Assembly (NCBI GenBank): GCA_900317795.1
Contig: ONIF01000011.1
Span: 1-27,258, forward strand
Direction: 5' to 3'
Length of the DNA stretch: 27,258 nt
Source of the DNA: an uncultured Eubacteriales bacterium
Lineage (GTDB): Bacteria; Bacillota; Clostridia; Oscillospirales; Acutalibacteraceae
Shown here: positions 7,872-15,655 of the stretch, piece by piece
Numbering within the stretch: the first letter of the stretch is position 1
Layout: every line of letters starts with the position of its first letter
Notes under the pieces: model-generated
Told to the model about the DNA's origin: nothing
The model's input: the letters and a program-made list of their open reading frames with translations, nothing else
The model's database searches: none
Position numbers and translations under genes: made by a program

Positions 7872-9521
7872 TTATAAATGCGGTCCTCTGCGTCTTGGTG
7901 GCTGAGCTGTCTGTGTCTGCATAGGCTGTGCAGGAGTCGGAGGTACAAGCTTTCTTGCTTTCTCAATGGACATAGCAAGATACTTTTTCTCGGATATCGG
8001 AGTTTTTACAATTACGGTTTTCCCGTCACATATACGCTCTGTTCTGACAGCAACATGGTATTCCTGCGCGGTTTCCATCAGCTTGCCGAATACGGACAAT
8101 TCGATCTGAAATGAACAATACCTGTCATCTTGGCTTTGTGTCAGTTGTTCTATTGTCCGATTGATGCTCTCTGTCTCCTGCCGTACACGGTCTCTTTCCT
8201 GCTCTGCTGAGGTGATCTGATTTTGTACTTCCGATAACCTTTCTTTGCTCTTATCGGTTTGTTGTGTTATTTCATCATTCTTTTTCTTTTGTTCCGAATA
8301 TTCATTTAACGCATCCTTTGTCCATCGCTTGTAGGTCAGAAATTGTTCAAGCTCTTTGGCTGCCTTTTCTTTAGCATCGGAAATGATCTTTTCTGCTTCG
8401 GCTTGTGCTTCTGCTTTTATCTCGTCTGATCGCTTAATTATATCTTCCGCCCAATCTGATCTTGCAGCAGTAGCCTTCAGGCTGCTGAATTCATCCCAGA
8501 AAACGCCTCTCAGAGCCCCTGTAAGCGTTTTTTTGCCATTTATGCGGTTAACTTCCTCTGTTGTAAGAATACGACCTTGCAGAGTCTGTAAATGGCCTTC
8601 TGCCTGTGCTATATTCTTTTCTAATGCATCTATCTGCTGTTCGTATTTTTTCTTTTCAGCTTGTAAGGCTGCTTCTTGTCTGTCAATTTCTTCCTGAAGA
8701 TCCTTTTTTCGTTGTTCAAGCTGAGTTAGTTCTGCCTGCTCGGATTGTTTCTTTGCTTTCAGCTCTTTTCTTTTCTGTGTATGTTTATCTGCCTTTCGCT
8801 GCTGATCGGCTGCAATCTGTTCCGCTTCGGCTGCCGCCTGATTTGCTGCCTGTATTCGTGTTTGAGCGATTTGCTCTGCTTGTTCGGCTTGCTTTGTCCG
8901 GTTCCTTGCAAGCATTTCCTTGTATTCGGCTGTTTCAAGATGCTTCCTGGATGTCTCTCCACTTTCAAGATCGGCTCTGCTGCCGCGCTCAAGCCCGTAC
9001 TTGATTGAAACAACGGAATAGAAATCATCCTGTAACTGCTGCATTTCCTTTCTGCCGCCCAATATGTCCTTTGCCGATAGTCTGCCGTCAGGTGTCAGAG
9101 GAACGAAATCAAGGTGTAGGTGCGGTGTAGCTTCGTCAAGGTGTACTGTTGCGGCGATAATATTCTCTCTACCGTAACGGTTTGCCGCAAATTCAAAGCA
9201 GTCTATGAAGAATTGTCTCTGTTCCTGCTCGGAAAGGCGGCTGAAAAAATCTCCGTCTGAGGTAAAGAGCATCTCACACATTTTAACGGCATCCTTGCGG
9301 ATTGCCTTCTTTCCCTTGTAGCCCTGCTGCAGCCGTTCATCTATCAGCTTGTTGTAATTATGAGTGTTTTGCTCTATCAGGCTGTAGTTAAGCTCCGAAC
9401 GGCTGCGGTCTATGTCGGGATTGATGTTGCTGTGCTGTCGTTCCCGATTGTTATGGAGCTGTAAGCCGGCAACTGCCGCAGCTCCCTTGATCTTCTCCAC
9501 TCTGCACACACCATAGCTCAT
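7872..9521 (-). CDS. MobV-family relaxase (Mob_Pre, plasmid mobilization)
   Basis: The 549-residue protein carries the MobV motif I region HNNRERQHSNINPDIDRSR (23-41) and the metal-binding motif HLDEATPHLHLDF (127-139), with H127, H134 and H136 as likely ligands. Residues 200-470 are a long Glu/Gln/Lys-rich coiled coil, and the tail is Pro/Arg-rich. MobV relaxases nick one strand at oriT and stay attached to the 5' end while a conjugation apparatus in the host moves the strand to a recipient; no transfer apparatus is present here, so the element is mobilizable rather than self-transmissible. The ATG at 9521 follows AAGGGAG. A matching oriT lies about 100 bases upstream. No clear terminator follows the gene, only an A/T-rich stretch with TTATATAA at 7821. 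Confidence 0.95.
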   Translation of the reverse strand: MSYGVCRVEKIKGAAAVAGLQLHNNRERQHSNINPDIDRSRSELNYSLIEQNTHNYNKLIDERLQQGYKGKKAIRKDAVKMCEMLFTSDGDFFSRLSEQEQRQFFIDCFEFAANRYGRENIIAATVHLDEATPHLHLDFVPLTPDGRLSAKDILGGRKEMQQLQDDFYSVVSIKYGLERGSRADLESGETSRKHLETAEYKEMLARNRTKQAEQAEQIAQTRIQAANQAAAEAEQIAADQQRKADKHTQKRKELKAKKQSEQAELTQLEQRKKDLQEEIDRQEAALQAEKKKYEQQIDALEKNIAQAEGHLQTLQGRILTTEEVNRINGKKTLTGALRGVFWDEFSSLKATAARSDWAEDIIKRSDEIKAEAQAEAEKIISDAKEKAAKELEQFLTYKRWTKDALNEYSEQKKKNDEITQQTDKSKERLSEVQNQITSAEQERDRVRQETESINRTIEQLTQSQDDRYCSFQIELSVFGKLMETAQEYHVAVRTERICDGKTVIVKTPISEKKYLAMSIEKARKLVPPTPAQPMQTQTAQPPRRRGPHL

Positions 9522-9565
9522 TCCGCCTTGCTCCCTTCGCTTTCAGCAGCCATGCTACTGATGGA

Positions 9566-9628
9566 ATACTTTACCGCCATTGTACGCCATTGTATCACAG
9601 GGAGGGAAGAATTCAAGCGGTAAAGTAT
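9566..9628. repeat. 12-bp inverted repeat and tandem decamer beside oriT
   Basis: ATACTTTACCGC (9566-9577) and GCGGTAAAGTAT (9617-9628) are perfect complements 39 bases apart. The right arm overlaps the oriT nick region. The decamer CGCCATTGTA is repeated in tandem at 9575-9584 and 9585-9594. These lie between oriT and the relaxase start, so they may serve relaxase autoregulation or strand termination. Confidence 0.7.
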
Positions 9629-9670
9629 AACACACTATACTTATTACGCAGGCTGCATAAGTAGTGTGCC
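9617..9670 (-). other. oriT of the pMV158/MobV type
   Basis: Read on the minus strand, the sequence holds AAGTATAGTGTGTTATAC. This matches, from memory, the core of the pMV158 oriT, where MobM cuts at TAGTGTG/TTA. The cut would fall between 9631 and 9630. To its 5' side, CACACTACTTAT pairs with ATAAGTATAGTGTG, reproducing the hairpin that MobV relaxases recognise. The site is just upstream of the MobV relaxase gene and in the expected orientation. Confidence 0.9.
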
Positions 9671-9710
9671 AGAGCGTTCCCCTCTGGACTTCCCTACCGG
9701 CAGGGAAAAT
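9669..9710. repeat. Two small hairpins next to oriT
   Basis: CCAGAG/CTCTGG (9669-9687) and TTCCCT/AGGGAA (9690-9707) are adjacent stem-loops. The second is followed by A and T runs. They could be accessory oriT structures or a weak terminator; I cannot tell which. Confidence 0.4.
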
Positions 9711-9824
9711 TTTATACGAGAGGCTATCGCATAAAAAAAGTTTCATCAGCATTTCCAAAGGCTGTGGGATCCACGAGGCAACAAAACAGCTGCAGGCAAT
9801 TAAAAATAAGAACTAATACTTTGA

Positions 9825-9900
9825 AATTAGATTGAACCGCCGTATGACGAACGGCACATATGGTGGTGTGAGAGGGCGGAGAAATTCCGCCCTACTCGAT
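9825..9900 (+). other. Group II intron 3' remnant (domains V and VI)
   Basis: The stretch has the look of a bacterial group II intron end. A domain V-like hairpin pairs ACCGCCGTAT with ACATATGGTGGT. The conserved linker GTGAGAGG follows, then a domain VI hairpin AGGGCGGA/TCCGCCCT, and the typical terminal CTACTCGAT. No intron-encoded protein or 5' intron end is present, so this is a stub left by truncated insertion or deletion. It sits at the border between the mobilization region and the cargo genes. The remaining bases up to 10020 hold nothing I can identify. Confidence 0.75.
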
Positions 9901-10020
9901 TGCTGTACTATGTAGACTTTCCACATTATCCCTCATTGCACTCACGTTCGCCAAGAATCCGTATACTTTTATCATCAATTCATCAACGATACAAATGTTT
10001 ATCCTAAATTGATTTTCAAC

Positions 10021-11367
10021 TTAATTAAAATTTATTATTTCCGGATTGTTAATAAAGGTATTATCACTGATTTTATCCAGGTTCCCTACTCGTCCATAAA
10101 TATAAACCATTTCTAGCCTGTCAGCTCCTGCAAAGGCACCATCGCTAATTTCATTAACCTCTCCGTTGATAGTTAATACAGTAACATTTCTGACGGAAAC
10201 AATCATATCTTTGGTGATAATAGGAACAGAACCATCAATTATCAGTTCAACTTCTGTATCCTCTGCTAATCCAGAAAGATCAACAGGAAACTCATCGAAA
10301 AAGCCGGTGAATCTGAAATCATCAGGATTCTTTGTTTTCCTAATAGAAACCCGGTATTTATGACCAACAGCAAAATGTTTGCTGTGGTATTTAGGATAGA
10401 TCTCCGCAAGCTCCTCCGGATCTATTTTTTCCCATAACCCTTTTTTATAATCTGCTATCTTTTTGTTACGTATTTCATCAAGCTGTTCTTCAGTATATTG
10501 AGAAGGATTGCCTATATTCATTATAAAGCGACCATTGAGGCTTCTGCAATCATACGATTCCGTTCTGCTGATTTCATCAGTGGCACACAGAGCTAAAAAC
10601 AGCTGCAGTTCGTCAAGCTGTTCGGCAGTCAGTTCATACTCCAACATTCCTGTAATATTCCTCAGCTCAAAGTGCACATCTCCTTTTTCAAAACATCTAT
10701 TCTTCTTATTCCAAAGGTAGCCATATAAAGCAAAAATCTCCATTTGATATGGCTTGGGAGTTATCCTGTCGGCTTCAATGGTTAAACGAAAAGCAAGAGC
10801 TTTCGTCGGATCAGTTAAATCAAATAAATCATCCAAGAATTCGTTCTCACTGCTGTTTAAGCCATGTTTTTCATTCTTATCGTATGATGAATATACATAA
10901 TCATCTGTAATGTCATTCGGCTGAACGTGGTGTATGTATATCTCATCATCTGATTCGTCAATTCCTTCGCTGTCACATTCGGATTCATCAGTTATTTCAC
11001 CGTCATATTCGTATTCGTCAAATTCTTCGTTTTCACATTCAACTTCGTCAATTTCTTCGCTGTCAAACTCAGATTCATCATAAGTTTCGTCATCCGCTTT
11101 CCTGTCGGCTTCGTCAGATGATTCAAAATCATTTGCGGCTTTGTTTACCTTGTCAAGAATGGATGAAAGATAATTAAGAACAGTTCCTCTCCATTGAACT
11201 TCAGTTTTTAGGTGATACTGACCCTTCACTATCGCCTTGCCAAATTCATTGAGAACATTATCTGAACTTGACATGCTGCCACAGTAAGGACACTTAGTGA
11301 AGTCCTCATTTGCCTGGACATTGATAAAGAATCCGCAGGCAGTACATTTTCCCGGAAAAAACTGCAT
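10021..11367 (-). CDS. Zinc-ribbon protein with acidic linker and C-terminal LRR-like repeats
   Basis: The 448-residue protein has an N-terminal zinc ribbon with two CxxC knuckles (C8-C11 and C27-C30, KCPYCGS). A very acidic low-complexity linker (about 85-150) follows, built from repeats such as DESECDSEGIDESDDE. The middle of the protein (about 190-350) is unfamiliar. The C-terminus (about 385-448) has repeats like ISDGAFAGADRLEMVYI, as in BspA-type leucine-rich repeats. There is no signal peptide, so it is cytoplasmic. It lies 195 bases beyond the long operon and has its own promoter and AAGGAG site. It shares LRR type with the 614-residue protein of the same cluster and acidic linkers with the first operon gene, so I treat it as part of the same cargo. 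Function unknown. Confidence 0.75.
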   Translation of the reverse strand: MQFFPGKCTACGFFINVQANEDFTKCPYCGSMSSSDNVLNEFGKAIVKGQYHLKTEVQWRGTVLNYLSSILDKVNKAANDFESSDEADRKADDETYDESEFDSEEIDEVECENEEFDEYEYDGEITDESECDSEGIDESDDEIYIHHVQPNDITDDYVYSSYDKNEKHGLNSSENEFLDDLFDLTDPTKALAFRLTIEADRITPKPYQMEIFALYGYLWNKKNRCFEKGDVHFELRNITGMLEYELTAEQLDELQLFLALCATDEISRTESYDCRSLNGRFIMNIGNPSQYTEEQLDEIRNKKIADYKKGLWEKIDPEELAEIYPKYHSKHFAVGHKYRVSIRKTKNPDDFRFTGFFDEFPVDLSGLAEDTEVELIIDGSVPIITKDMIVSVRNVTVLTINGEVNEISDGAFAGADRLEMVYIYGRVGNLDKISDNTFINNPEIINFN

Positions 11368-11419
11368 AAAGAAACACTCCTTTTTATTTTGTCTTGTTCC
11401 TCATTGTGAGGGAGAGTTT

Positions 11420-11449
11420 TTTATAATTGTAATTATTATATCATGTCAA
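11420..11449 (-). promoter_or_regulatory. Promoter of the zinc-ribbon/LRR gene
   Basis: On the minus strand a consensus TTGACA (11449-11444) is followed after 18 bases by TATAAA (11425-11420). A CCTCA/TGAGG mini-hairpin lies in the leader before the ribosome binding site. It separates this gene from the long operon upstream. Confidence 0.6.
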
Positions 11450-11562
11450 AGTTTGAAAAAAATATTTTGCTCAAATATTTTGTGAATTGTAAAATACACT
11501 AACAATATTTTTCTCATGATTTTACATCATGGCTGAACTGCTTGAAGTAACATATGCTTTTG

Positions 11563-12411
11563 TCAATTCACTATCCTTTTATTTTGCTTATTAAAAGTCC
11601 TTTGAAAAGCATGATAATTTCCACTGCCGCGCTGCGGGGGACAATATACGGCAAATTCTATCGTTTTGAAATCGTAAATATATTCCTGTATGATCTCCTT
11701 ATACGCCTGTGCAACTGCATCCGGCGGATTTCCGAACGCACCGCAGCCGAATGCGCCGAGAATGATAACATCCACGCCTTCGCTGACTGCAATATCCAGT
11801 ATTCGTTTTGCTCTTTTCTTGTGCAGCTCTTTAAGTACCTTATCCGAAATAAATATCTTTTCATAACGGGAATTGAGATTCGGTGCGGCGCAGGTTATAA
11901 CATCCACATTATACCATTTGTTTTCCGGCAGAAGCTCCGGAAGCGCCGTGTCAGACTTGAATACAGTAATTCCCGGAGAATAAATACAGTCGTCATTATA
12001 AAGAGAATTCAATCTTCCTGATTTCAGCTGTCTGTAATGGGTATCGTGGAATTTCTTTTTTGTTTCATTATCGCCTATGGCAAAATACAGCGTGCTGCAA
12101 CGGCACAGACATTCCTCCTGTGCGCCTGCACCTGTCGTTACGCCACCGCCCACATGAGTAGATGAAGCAAAATTCAGCACGCATACATGATCGTCGCTGT
12201 ATCTCTTTGCAGCCTCAAAGCTGCGCTTTTGGGATACTATGATCTCACCCTGAGTGTCAAAGCGATGATTTTCCGGCTTTTTTATGGTCTTTTCAGTTTC
12301 AGGAATCACATACTGATGTGCTATGGTTTCCTTGATCGAAGTTGCAAGCTTTTCATTGCTGCGGCAAAGCCTTTCAGTGTCGTTAAAAATATTGATAAGT
12401 TCTGTTCTCAT
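11563..12411 (-). CDS. TIGR02452/PARG-like macrodomain protein (putative ADP-ribose glycohydrolase)
   Basis: The 282-residue protein has the bacterial PARG signature: FASSTHVGGGVTTGAGAQEE, with GGG at 88-90 and the catalytic QEE at 98-100. Further on, the motif VIILGAFGCGAFGNPP is the phosphate-binding loop expected for this family. PARG-type enzymes remove ADP-ribose or poly(ADP-ribose) from proteins or nucleic acids. I start at the ATG at 12411 because GAGGAG lies seven bases upstream; an in-frame ATG at 12453 overlaps the upstream gene and lacks such a site. It is the last gene of the tightly packed operon, 28 bases after a family F gene. No ADP-ribosyltransferase is seen nearby, so its substrate is open: a host or phage modification, or one made by an unrecognised operon member. 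Confidence 0.88.
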   Translation of the reverse strand: MRTELINIFNDTERLCRSNEKLATSIKETIAHQYVIPETEKTIKKPENHRFDTQGEIIVSQKRSFEAAKRYSDDHVCVLNFASSTHVGGGVTTGAGAQEECLCRCSTLYFAIGDNETKKKFHDTHYRQLKSGRLNSLYNDDCIYSPGITVFKSDTALPELLPENKWYNVDVITCAAPNLNSRYEKIFISDKVLKELHKKRAKRILDIAVSEGVDVIILGAFGCGAFGNPPDAVAQAYKEIIQEYIYDFKTIEFAVYCPPQRGSGNYHAFQRTFNKQNKRIVN

Positions 12412-12439
12412 TTTTATTCTCCTCTTTTTGATAAAATTT

Positions 12440-12964
12440 TTATAGACCTCCATACGGAAGTTCTTCTAAAACTGCATTAATTCCTTTTGTTTCATAAAGC
12501 TCGTTGATATATTTCATTTCTGCTTCAAACCCGCCCTTATCCGGTACCCATTCATCCGTATCATCATCAGACATCGGCTCGATCCACGTTTCATAGAAAA
12601 TAACGCTTTCTGTGATAAACGGAAGAATAACATCCTCTACTCCTCTCATTGCTTCGTCCATGCTCATGTGATGATGGTTCCATTCCCGGAAAAGCACAAG
12701 CAGACCGCTCTTTTCATCAAAATCAGCAAGGTAGTCGGGAGAATCGCAGTATCCTCCGAAACAGGTAAGATCCTCCATGAATTCTGTTTCTTCCTCCGGA
12801 TAATAATCTATCCCTTTGGTATAAGGAAATAAAGCATATATCATCCTCTTCAGCTCATCGTCAATAACTGCCGACCAGCAGCCCTTGTCAAAGGCAGCTG
12901 CCATATCCTTACGATATTTTTCTTTGATGATTCCTTTGTAATGGAACCCAAAATACCAACTCAT
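12440..12964 (-). CDS. Family F protein, copy 3 (unknown function)
   Basis: A 174-residue acidic soluble protein. Its N-terminus MSWYFGFHYKGIIKEKYRKD matches two other proteins of this operon (18289-18732 and 17843-18298) in the pattern M-S-x-[YF]-x-x-F-x-Y-x-G-I-[IV]-K, followed a little later by W-[ST]-AV. The remainder also aligns in places: a segment like ILPFITESVIFYETW recurs as LPFITEKIIFFHEW in copy 1. I start at 12964, where AAGGAGG is ideally placed; the open frame extends to 13105 but overlaps the previous gene. I recognise no catalytic motif. Three copies in one operon point to a structural, adaptor or immunity-like role rather than an enzyme, but that is a guess. Confidence 0.8.
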   Translation of the reverse strand: MSWYFGFHYKGIIKEKYRKDMAAAFDKGCWSAVIDDELKRMIYALFPYTKGIDYYPEEETEFMEDLTCFGGYCDSPDYLADFDEKSGLLVLFREWNHHHMSMDEAMRGVEDVILPFITESVIFYETWIEPMSDDDTDEWVPDKGGFEAEMKYINELYETKGINAVLEELPYGGL

Positions 12965-12980
12965 TTTATATCCTCCTTTC

Positions 12981-13883
12981 TTAGAAATGATCCTCACCGA
13001 AAAGAAATTCCGGCAGCTTTGCAAATTCCTTTGACAACGTATTATACCACACGTTGGTATCACAATCGCAATAATAGACCCACACCTTGCCGAGCATCCC
13101 TTCAAATATTTGTCCCAGTGTCATACCAATGTATTTTTCAAATCTGCTGTAAAGAGTACCTTCGTAGGCTTTGATAAATGCCTTAGCAAAATCTTCAAGC
13201 AGTGCATTGGAAACAAATGGCTTATAAACAGTATCAAGAAGTTCACGGGTGAAGACCTCCGGTATTTGGTCATCGGACGAAATCGAAAGCAGCGGACTAT
13301 CCGGCACTTCGTTCAGAATGTCTTTGAGCAGGATGCCGGGAAAGATCTGATCCTCCGGGTCGTGGTACAGCATATCCCTGAGCTGGTAATAGAGGTCAAG
13401 TATCAGATAGCCCGCTATCTTATCAGCGATTTCTTCGGAAATATCCTTGTTTTTTATCCTGTCGATATAATGCTCATAGGTGTGCGTTTTTCTTCCGGAA
13501 GCAAGATACTGCTCAGCGCCGTAAAAAATGATCTCCATGATACCATGACACAACGCTCCGTCAATGTCGTCAATATCCCAATAGCCAAGCTGTGAAAAGT
13601 GACGGACTCTGCCGAAAAAATCATTTGAGATCCATCGGCTGAACTCAGACGGCTTACCATGAAAACCGGGCACAGTTTCTTCAAATTTCTTTGCGTCTTC
13701 TTCACTCCAGAAGGTATAATTGTGAACAAAGTTTGACATATAAAATTTATATTTCTCGGGGTCACTTGCGGATGTTTCATCAAGTATTTTTTCAAGCTTT
13801 GTTTTGATCTCCTCGATGTCACATTCCTTGAATATATAACTTGAGCTTGAGCTGTTTGTTACAAAGTCTGTTCTTATTTTCAT
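12981..13883 (-). CDS. Ser-tag protein C (invariant N-terminus with five serines)
   Basis: A 300-residue acidic protein that starts MKIRTDFVTNSSSSSYIF, almost identical to the next two genes upstream in the operon. The bodies diverge strongly but still align: EIIFYGAEQYLASGRK near 125-140, an I.[KQ].[DT][IL]S[DE]E block, YIGMTLGQIFEGMLGKVW near 260-275, and an end resembling LPEFLFGEDHF. Unlike the other two it lacks the Cys-x-His-Met-Gly C-terminus. The start has an AGGTGA site. The N-terminus is not a signal peptide: it has no hydrophobic core or lipobox. Function unknown. The conserved tag and the nearby SPASM protein suggest modification or recognition of the tag. Confidence 0.85.
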   Translation of the reverse strand: MKIRTDFVTNSSSSSYIFKECDIEEIKTKLEKILDETSASDPEKYKFYMSNFVHNYTFWSEEDAKKFEETVPGFHGKPSEFSRWISNDFFGRVRHFSQLGYWDIDDIDGALCHGIMEIIFYGAEQYLASGRKTHTYEHYIDRIKNKDISEEIADKIAGYLILDLYYQLRDMLYHDPEDQIFPGILLKDILNEVPDSPLLSISSDDQIPEVFTRELLDTVYKPFVSNALLEDFAKAFIKAYEGTLYSRFEKYIGMTLGQIFEGMLGKVWVYYCDCDTNVWYNTLSKEFAKLPEFLFGEDHF

Positions 13884-13893
13884 TTTACTTCAC

Positions 13894-14742
13894 CTATCCC
13901 ATGTGGTTACAGCCAAAAATACATTCAGGCAGTTTTTTAAATTCATCTCCCAAAAGAGAATCCGTTTCTCCGCCGTTAAAGTAAATATACAGCTTCCCAA
14001 GCACTGCTTCAAGTAATTCTATCGGGGTCATTCCATAGTATTTGTCAATTCTTTTCAGGATCTCATCAGTATGGTGTCTTACATAATGTCCGACAACATC
14101 ATATTCTTCCCCGTCTATCAAAAGATAAATATCGTCATAGCGCTCAAAAAACAGCTCCCACAATTTTTCTTTCGTTATCTCTTTCAGGACCTCCTTTGAA
14201 AAAGTCTCTTCATAGTGCCAGTCGGTCTTGTTGAGAAAATACTTATTGAATAATTCATTGTTTTTATGAAACAGGCAGTGCATTGCTGTCAGAGCAGTGA
14301 ATTTCTCATGCATTTCATCACTCAGTGTATCACTTTGTACCTTTTCGATATAGTATTGAAAATTTCCGTGTTTTTTTCCGGATCTCATATATGAGTCGAT
14401 TCCGCTGAAAATGATTTCGTACAGATCACAGTCATACCAGCTGCATATTTCTTCCAAATCCCGATAAAAAAGACAGTCCGACGGTTTCATAGCCCTTGAC
14501 AGTATCTTATCAACTGCCTTATCACATTCCTCCAGCAGGCTTTTTCCGGATAACCATTTCATACTATCAGAATCTTCATAATACGGATATAAAAAACCCG
14601 TTAATGATTTATGATCCGGATGCTCTGTTATATATTTTTCAATGCCATTCATTACTTCATCTTTAATTTTTTTGGTATCACATTCCTTAAAAATGTAGCT
14701 TGAGCTTGAGCTGTTTGTCACAAAGTCTGTTCTTATTTTCAC
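13894..14742 (-). CDS. Ser-tag protein B (invariant N-terminus with five serines)
   Basis: A 282-residue paralog of the neighbouring genes. It begins with the same tag MKIRTDFVTNSSSSSYIF and continues KECD as in protein C. The start codon is GTG, with AGGAGATG upstream; the identity with the two ATG-started paralogs confirms this start. Shared body segments include EIIFSGIDSYMRSGKK, YYGMTPIELLEAVLGKLYIYF and the end LPECIFGCNHMG. The terminal CNHMG parallels CRHMG in protein A, so a Cys/His pair at the C-terminus may matter. It lies 10-13 bases from both neighbours. No enzyme motif is seen. Confidence 0.85.
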   Translation of the reverse strand: MKIRTDFVTNSSSSSYIFKECDTKKIKDEVMNGIEKYITEHPDHKSLTGFLYPYYEDSDSMKWLSGKSLLEECDKAVDKILSRAMKPSDCLFYRDLEEICSWYDCDLYEIIFSGIDSYMRSGKKHGNFQYYIEKVQSDTLSDEMHEKFTALTAMHCLFHKNNELFNKYFLNKTDWHYEETFSKEVLKEITKEKLWELFFERYDDIYLLIDGEEYDVVGHYVRHHTDEILKRIDKYYGMTPIELLEAVLGKLYIYFNGGETDSLLGDEFKKLPECIFGCNHMG

Positions 14743-14755
14743 AATATATCATCTC

Positions 14756-15655
14756 CTATCCCATGTGTCTGCACCATAATACACATACCGGAAGACCTGA
14801 CAGTGCATCATCCAGATAAGGGTTGATCCACTCATAGTCCTCAAAATGCAGATAGCACGGTCCCATAACCTTATTAAGAATTTCTCCGGCTTTCATACCG
14901 TAATAGTCTTTTGCAAGCCCGGGCAGAATATCGTAATAGGTTACGAAAAATTCAAACAATACTGAATTATCGTAATTAACATAACGGCTGCACTGAGCGC
15001 ATACTGTCAGAAATCCGGTATACATCTCATCCATGATAAACTCGGAAAAGACTGGCTCGTCTTTGTCATAACGATTATAATGTTCTGAAAAGCAATAGTA
15101 TTCCAGAATCACCGCTCCCATCAGTCTTTTCCTGACTTCTTCGGACAGATCCTTTTGTCTGATCTTTTCAATATACTCCCTGTTGCTCTGTTCCCTCAGT
15201 TCTTTTCTTCTTTCACTGTAATGATAATCTTCGCTGTCTTGATTCTCTCCTGTATCGCAGTATTTTGTGAGCGTATCAAGAAATCTGACAACACCCGTTC
15301 TGTGTTCCGACTTCATATATTCATCAATTCCAAGTATGGCGATATCGACGATATCCTCGCTGTACCAGTCGTAAACCTCGTCAATAACTTCAAAAGGAAA
15401 CTCATAAAGCGGCTGCATTTCTTTGTTCATACAGTTAAATTCCTGCTCAAATCCATATTCATCCTCAAACCATTTCAAATCCTCCTTGAAAAATTCTTCG
15501 TCCAGATCATCACCCTTGCAGGCATATTTATATTCTGCCTCAAGTCTTTTGCTGATGGCTTCTTTGACAGCCTTTTTAAAAGGACTCAGATCACCGACTG
15601 TAAAAATAAAGCTGGAGCTTGAGCTGTTGGTAACAAAATCAGTTCTTATTTTCAT
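14756..15655 (-). CDS. Ser-tag protein A (invariant N-terminus with five serines)
   Basis: A 299-residue acidic paralog starting MKIRTDFVTNSSSSSFIF. The body has DIAILGIDEYMKSEHR, YIEKIRQKDLSEEVRKRL and YYGMKAGEILNKVMGPCYLHF, each with counterparts in proteins B and C, and ends VLWCRHMG. It has the lowest similarity of the three after the tag. Its ATG lies inside the 3' end of the radical-SAM-like gene (17-base overlap), which implies translational coupling of the tagged protein with that putative enzyme. AGAGG is upstream. Function unknown; it is the strongest candidate substrate or partner of the SPASM protein because of the coupling. Confidence 0.87.
   Translation of the reverse strand: MKIRTDFVTNSSSSSFIFTVGDLSPFKKAVKEAISKRLEAEYKYACKGDDLDEEFFKEDLKWFEDEYGFEQEFNCMNKEMQPLYEFPFEVIDEVYDWYSEDIVDIAILGIDEYMKSEHRTGVVRFLDTLTKYCDTGENQDSEDYHYSERRKELREQSNREYIEKIRQKDLSEEVRKRLMGAVILEYYCFSEHYNRYDKDEPVFSEFIMDEMYTGFLTVCAQCSRYVNYDNSVLFEFFVTYYDILPGLAKDYYGMKAGEILNKVMGPCYLHFEDYEWINPYLDDALSGLPVCVLWCRHMG

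Noticed and set aside
8356..9008. Several + strand and minus-strand open frames inside the relaxase gene
   Set aside because: They are shadows of the Glu/Gln-rich coiled-coil codons in the relaxase frame.
9555..9758. Minus-strand open frame of 67 codons upstream of the relaxase
   Set aside because: It covers oriT and its inverted repeats; the composition is explained by those sites.
11515..11531. CATGAT/ATCATG hairpin as terminator of the long operon
   Set aside because: On the minus strand it is followed by an A-rich rather than T-rich stretch.
12965..13105. N-terminal extension of family F copy 3
   Set aside because: It overlaps the Ser-tag protein C gene, and a strong AAGGAGG fixes the start at 12964, where the conserved family N-terminus begins.
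12981..15655. Reading the five-serine N-termini as signal peptides, lipoproteins or small RiPP precursors
   Set aside because: There is no hydrophobic core or lipobox cysteine, and the proteins are about 280-300 residues, too long for ordinary RiPP precursors.
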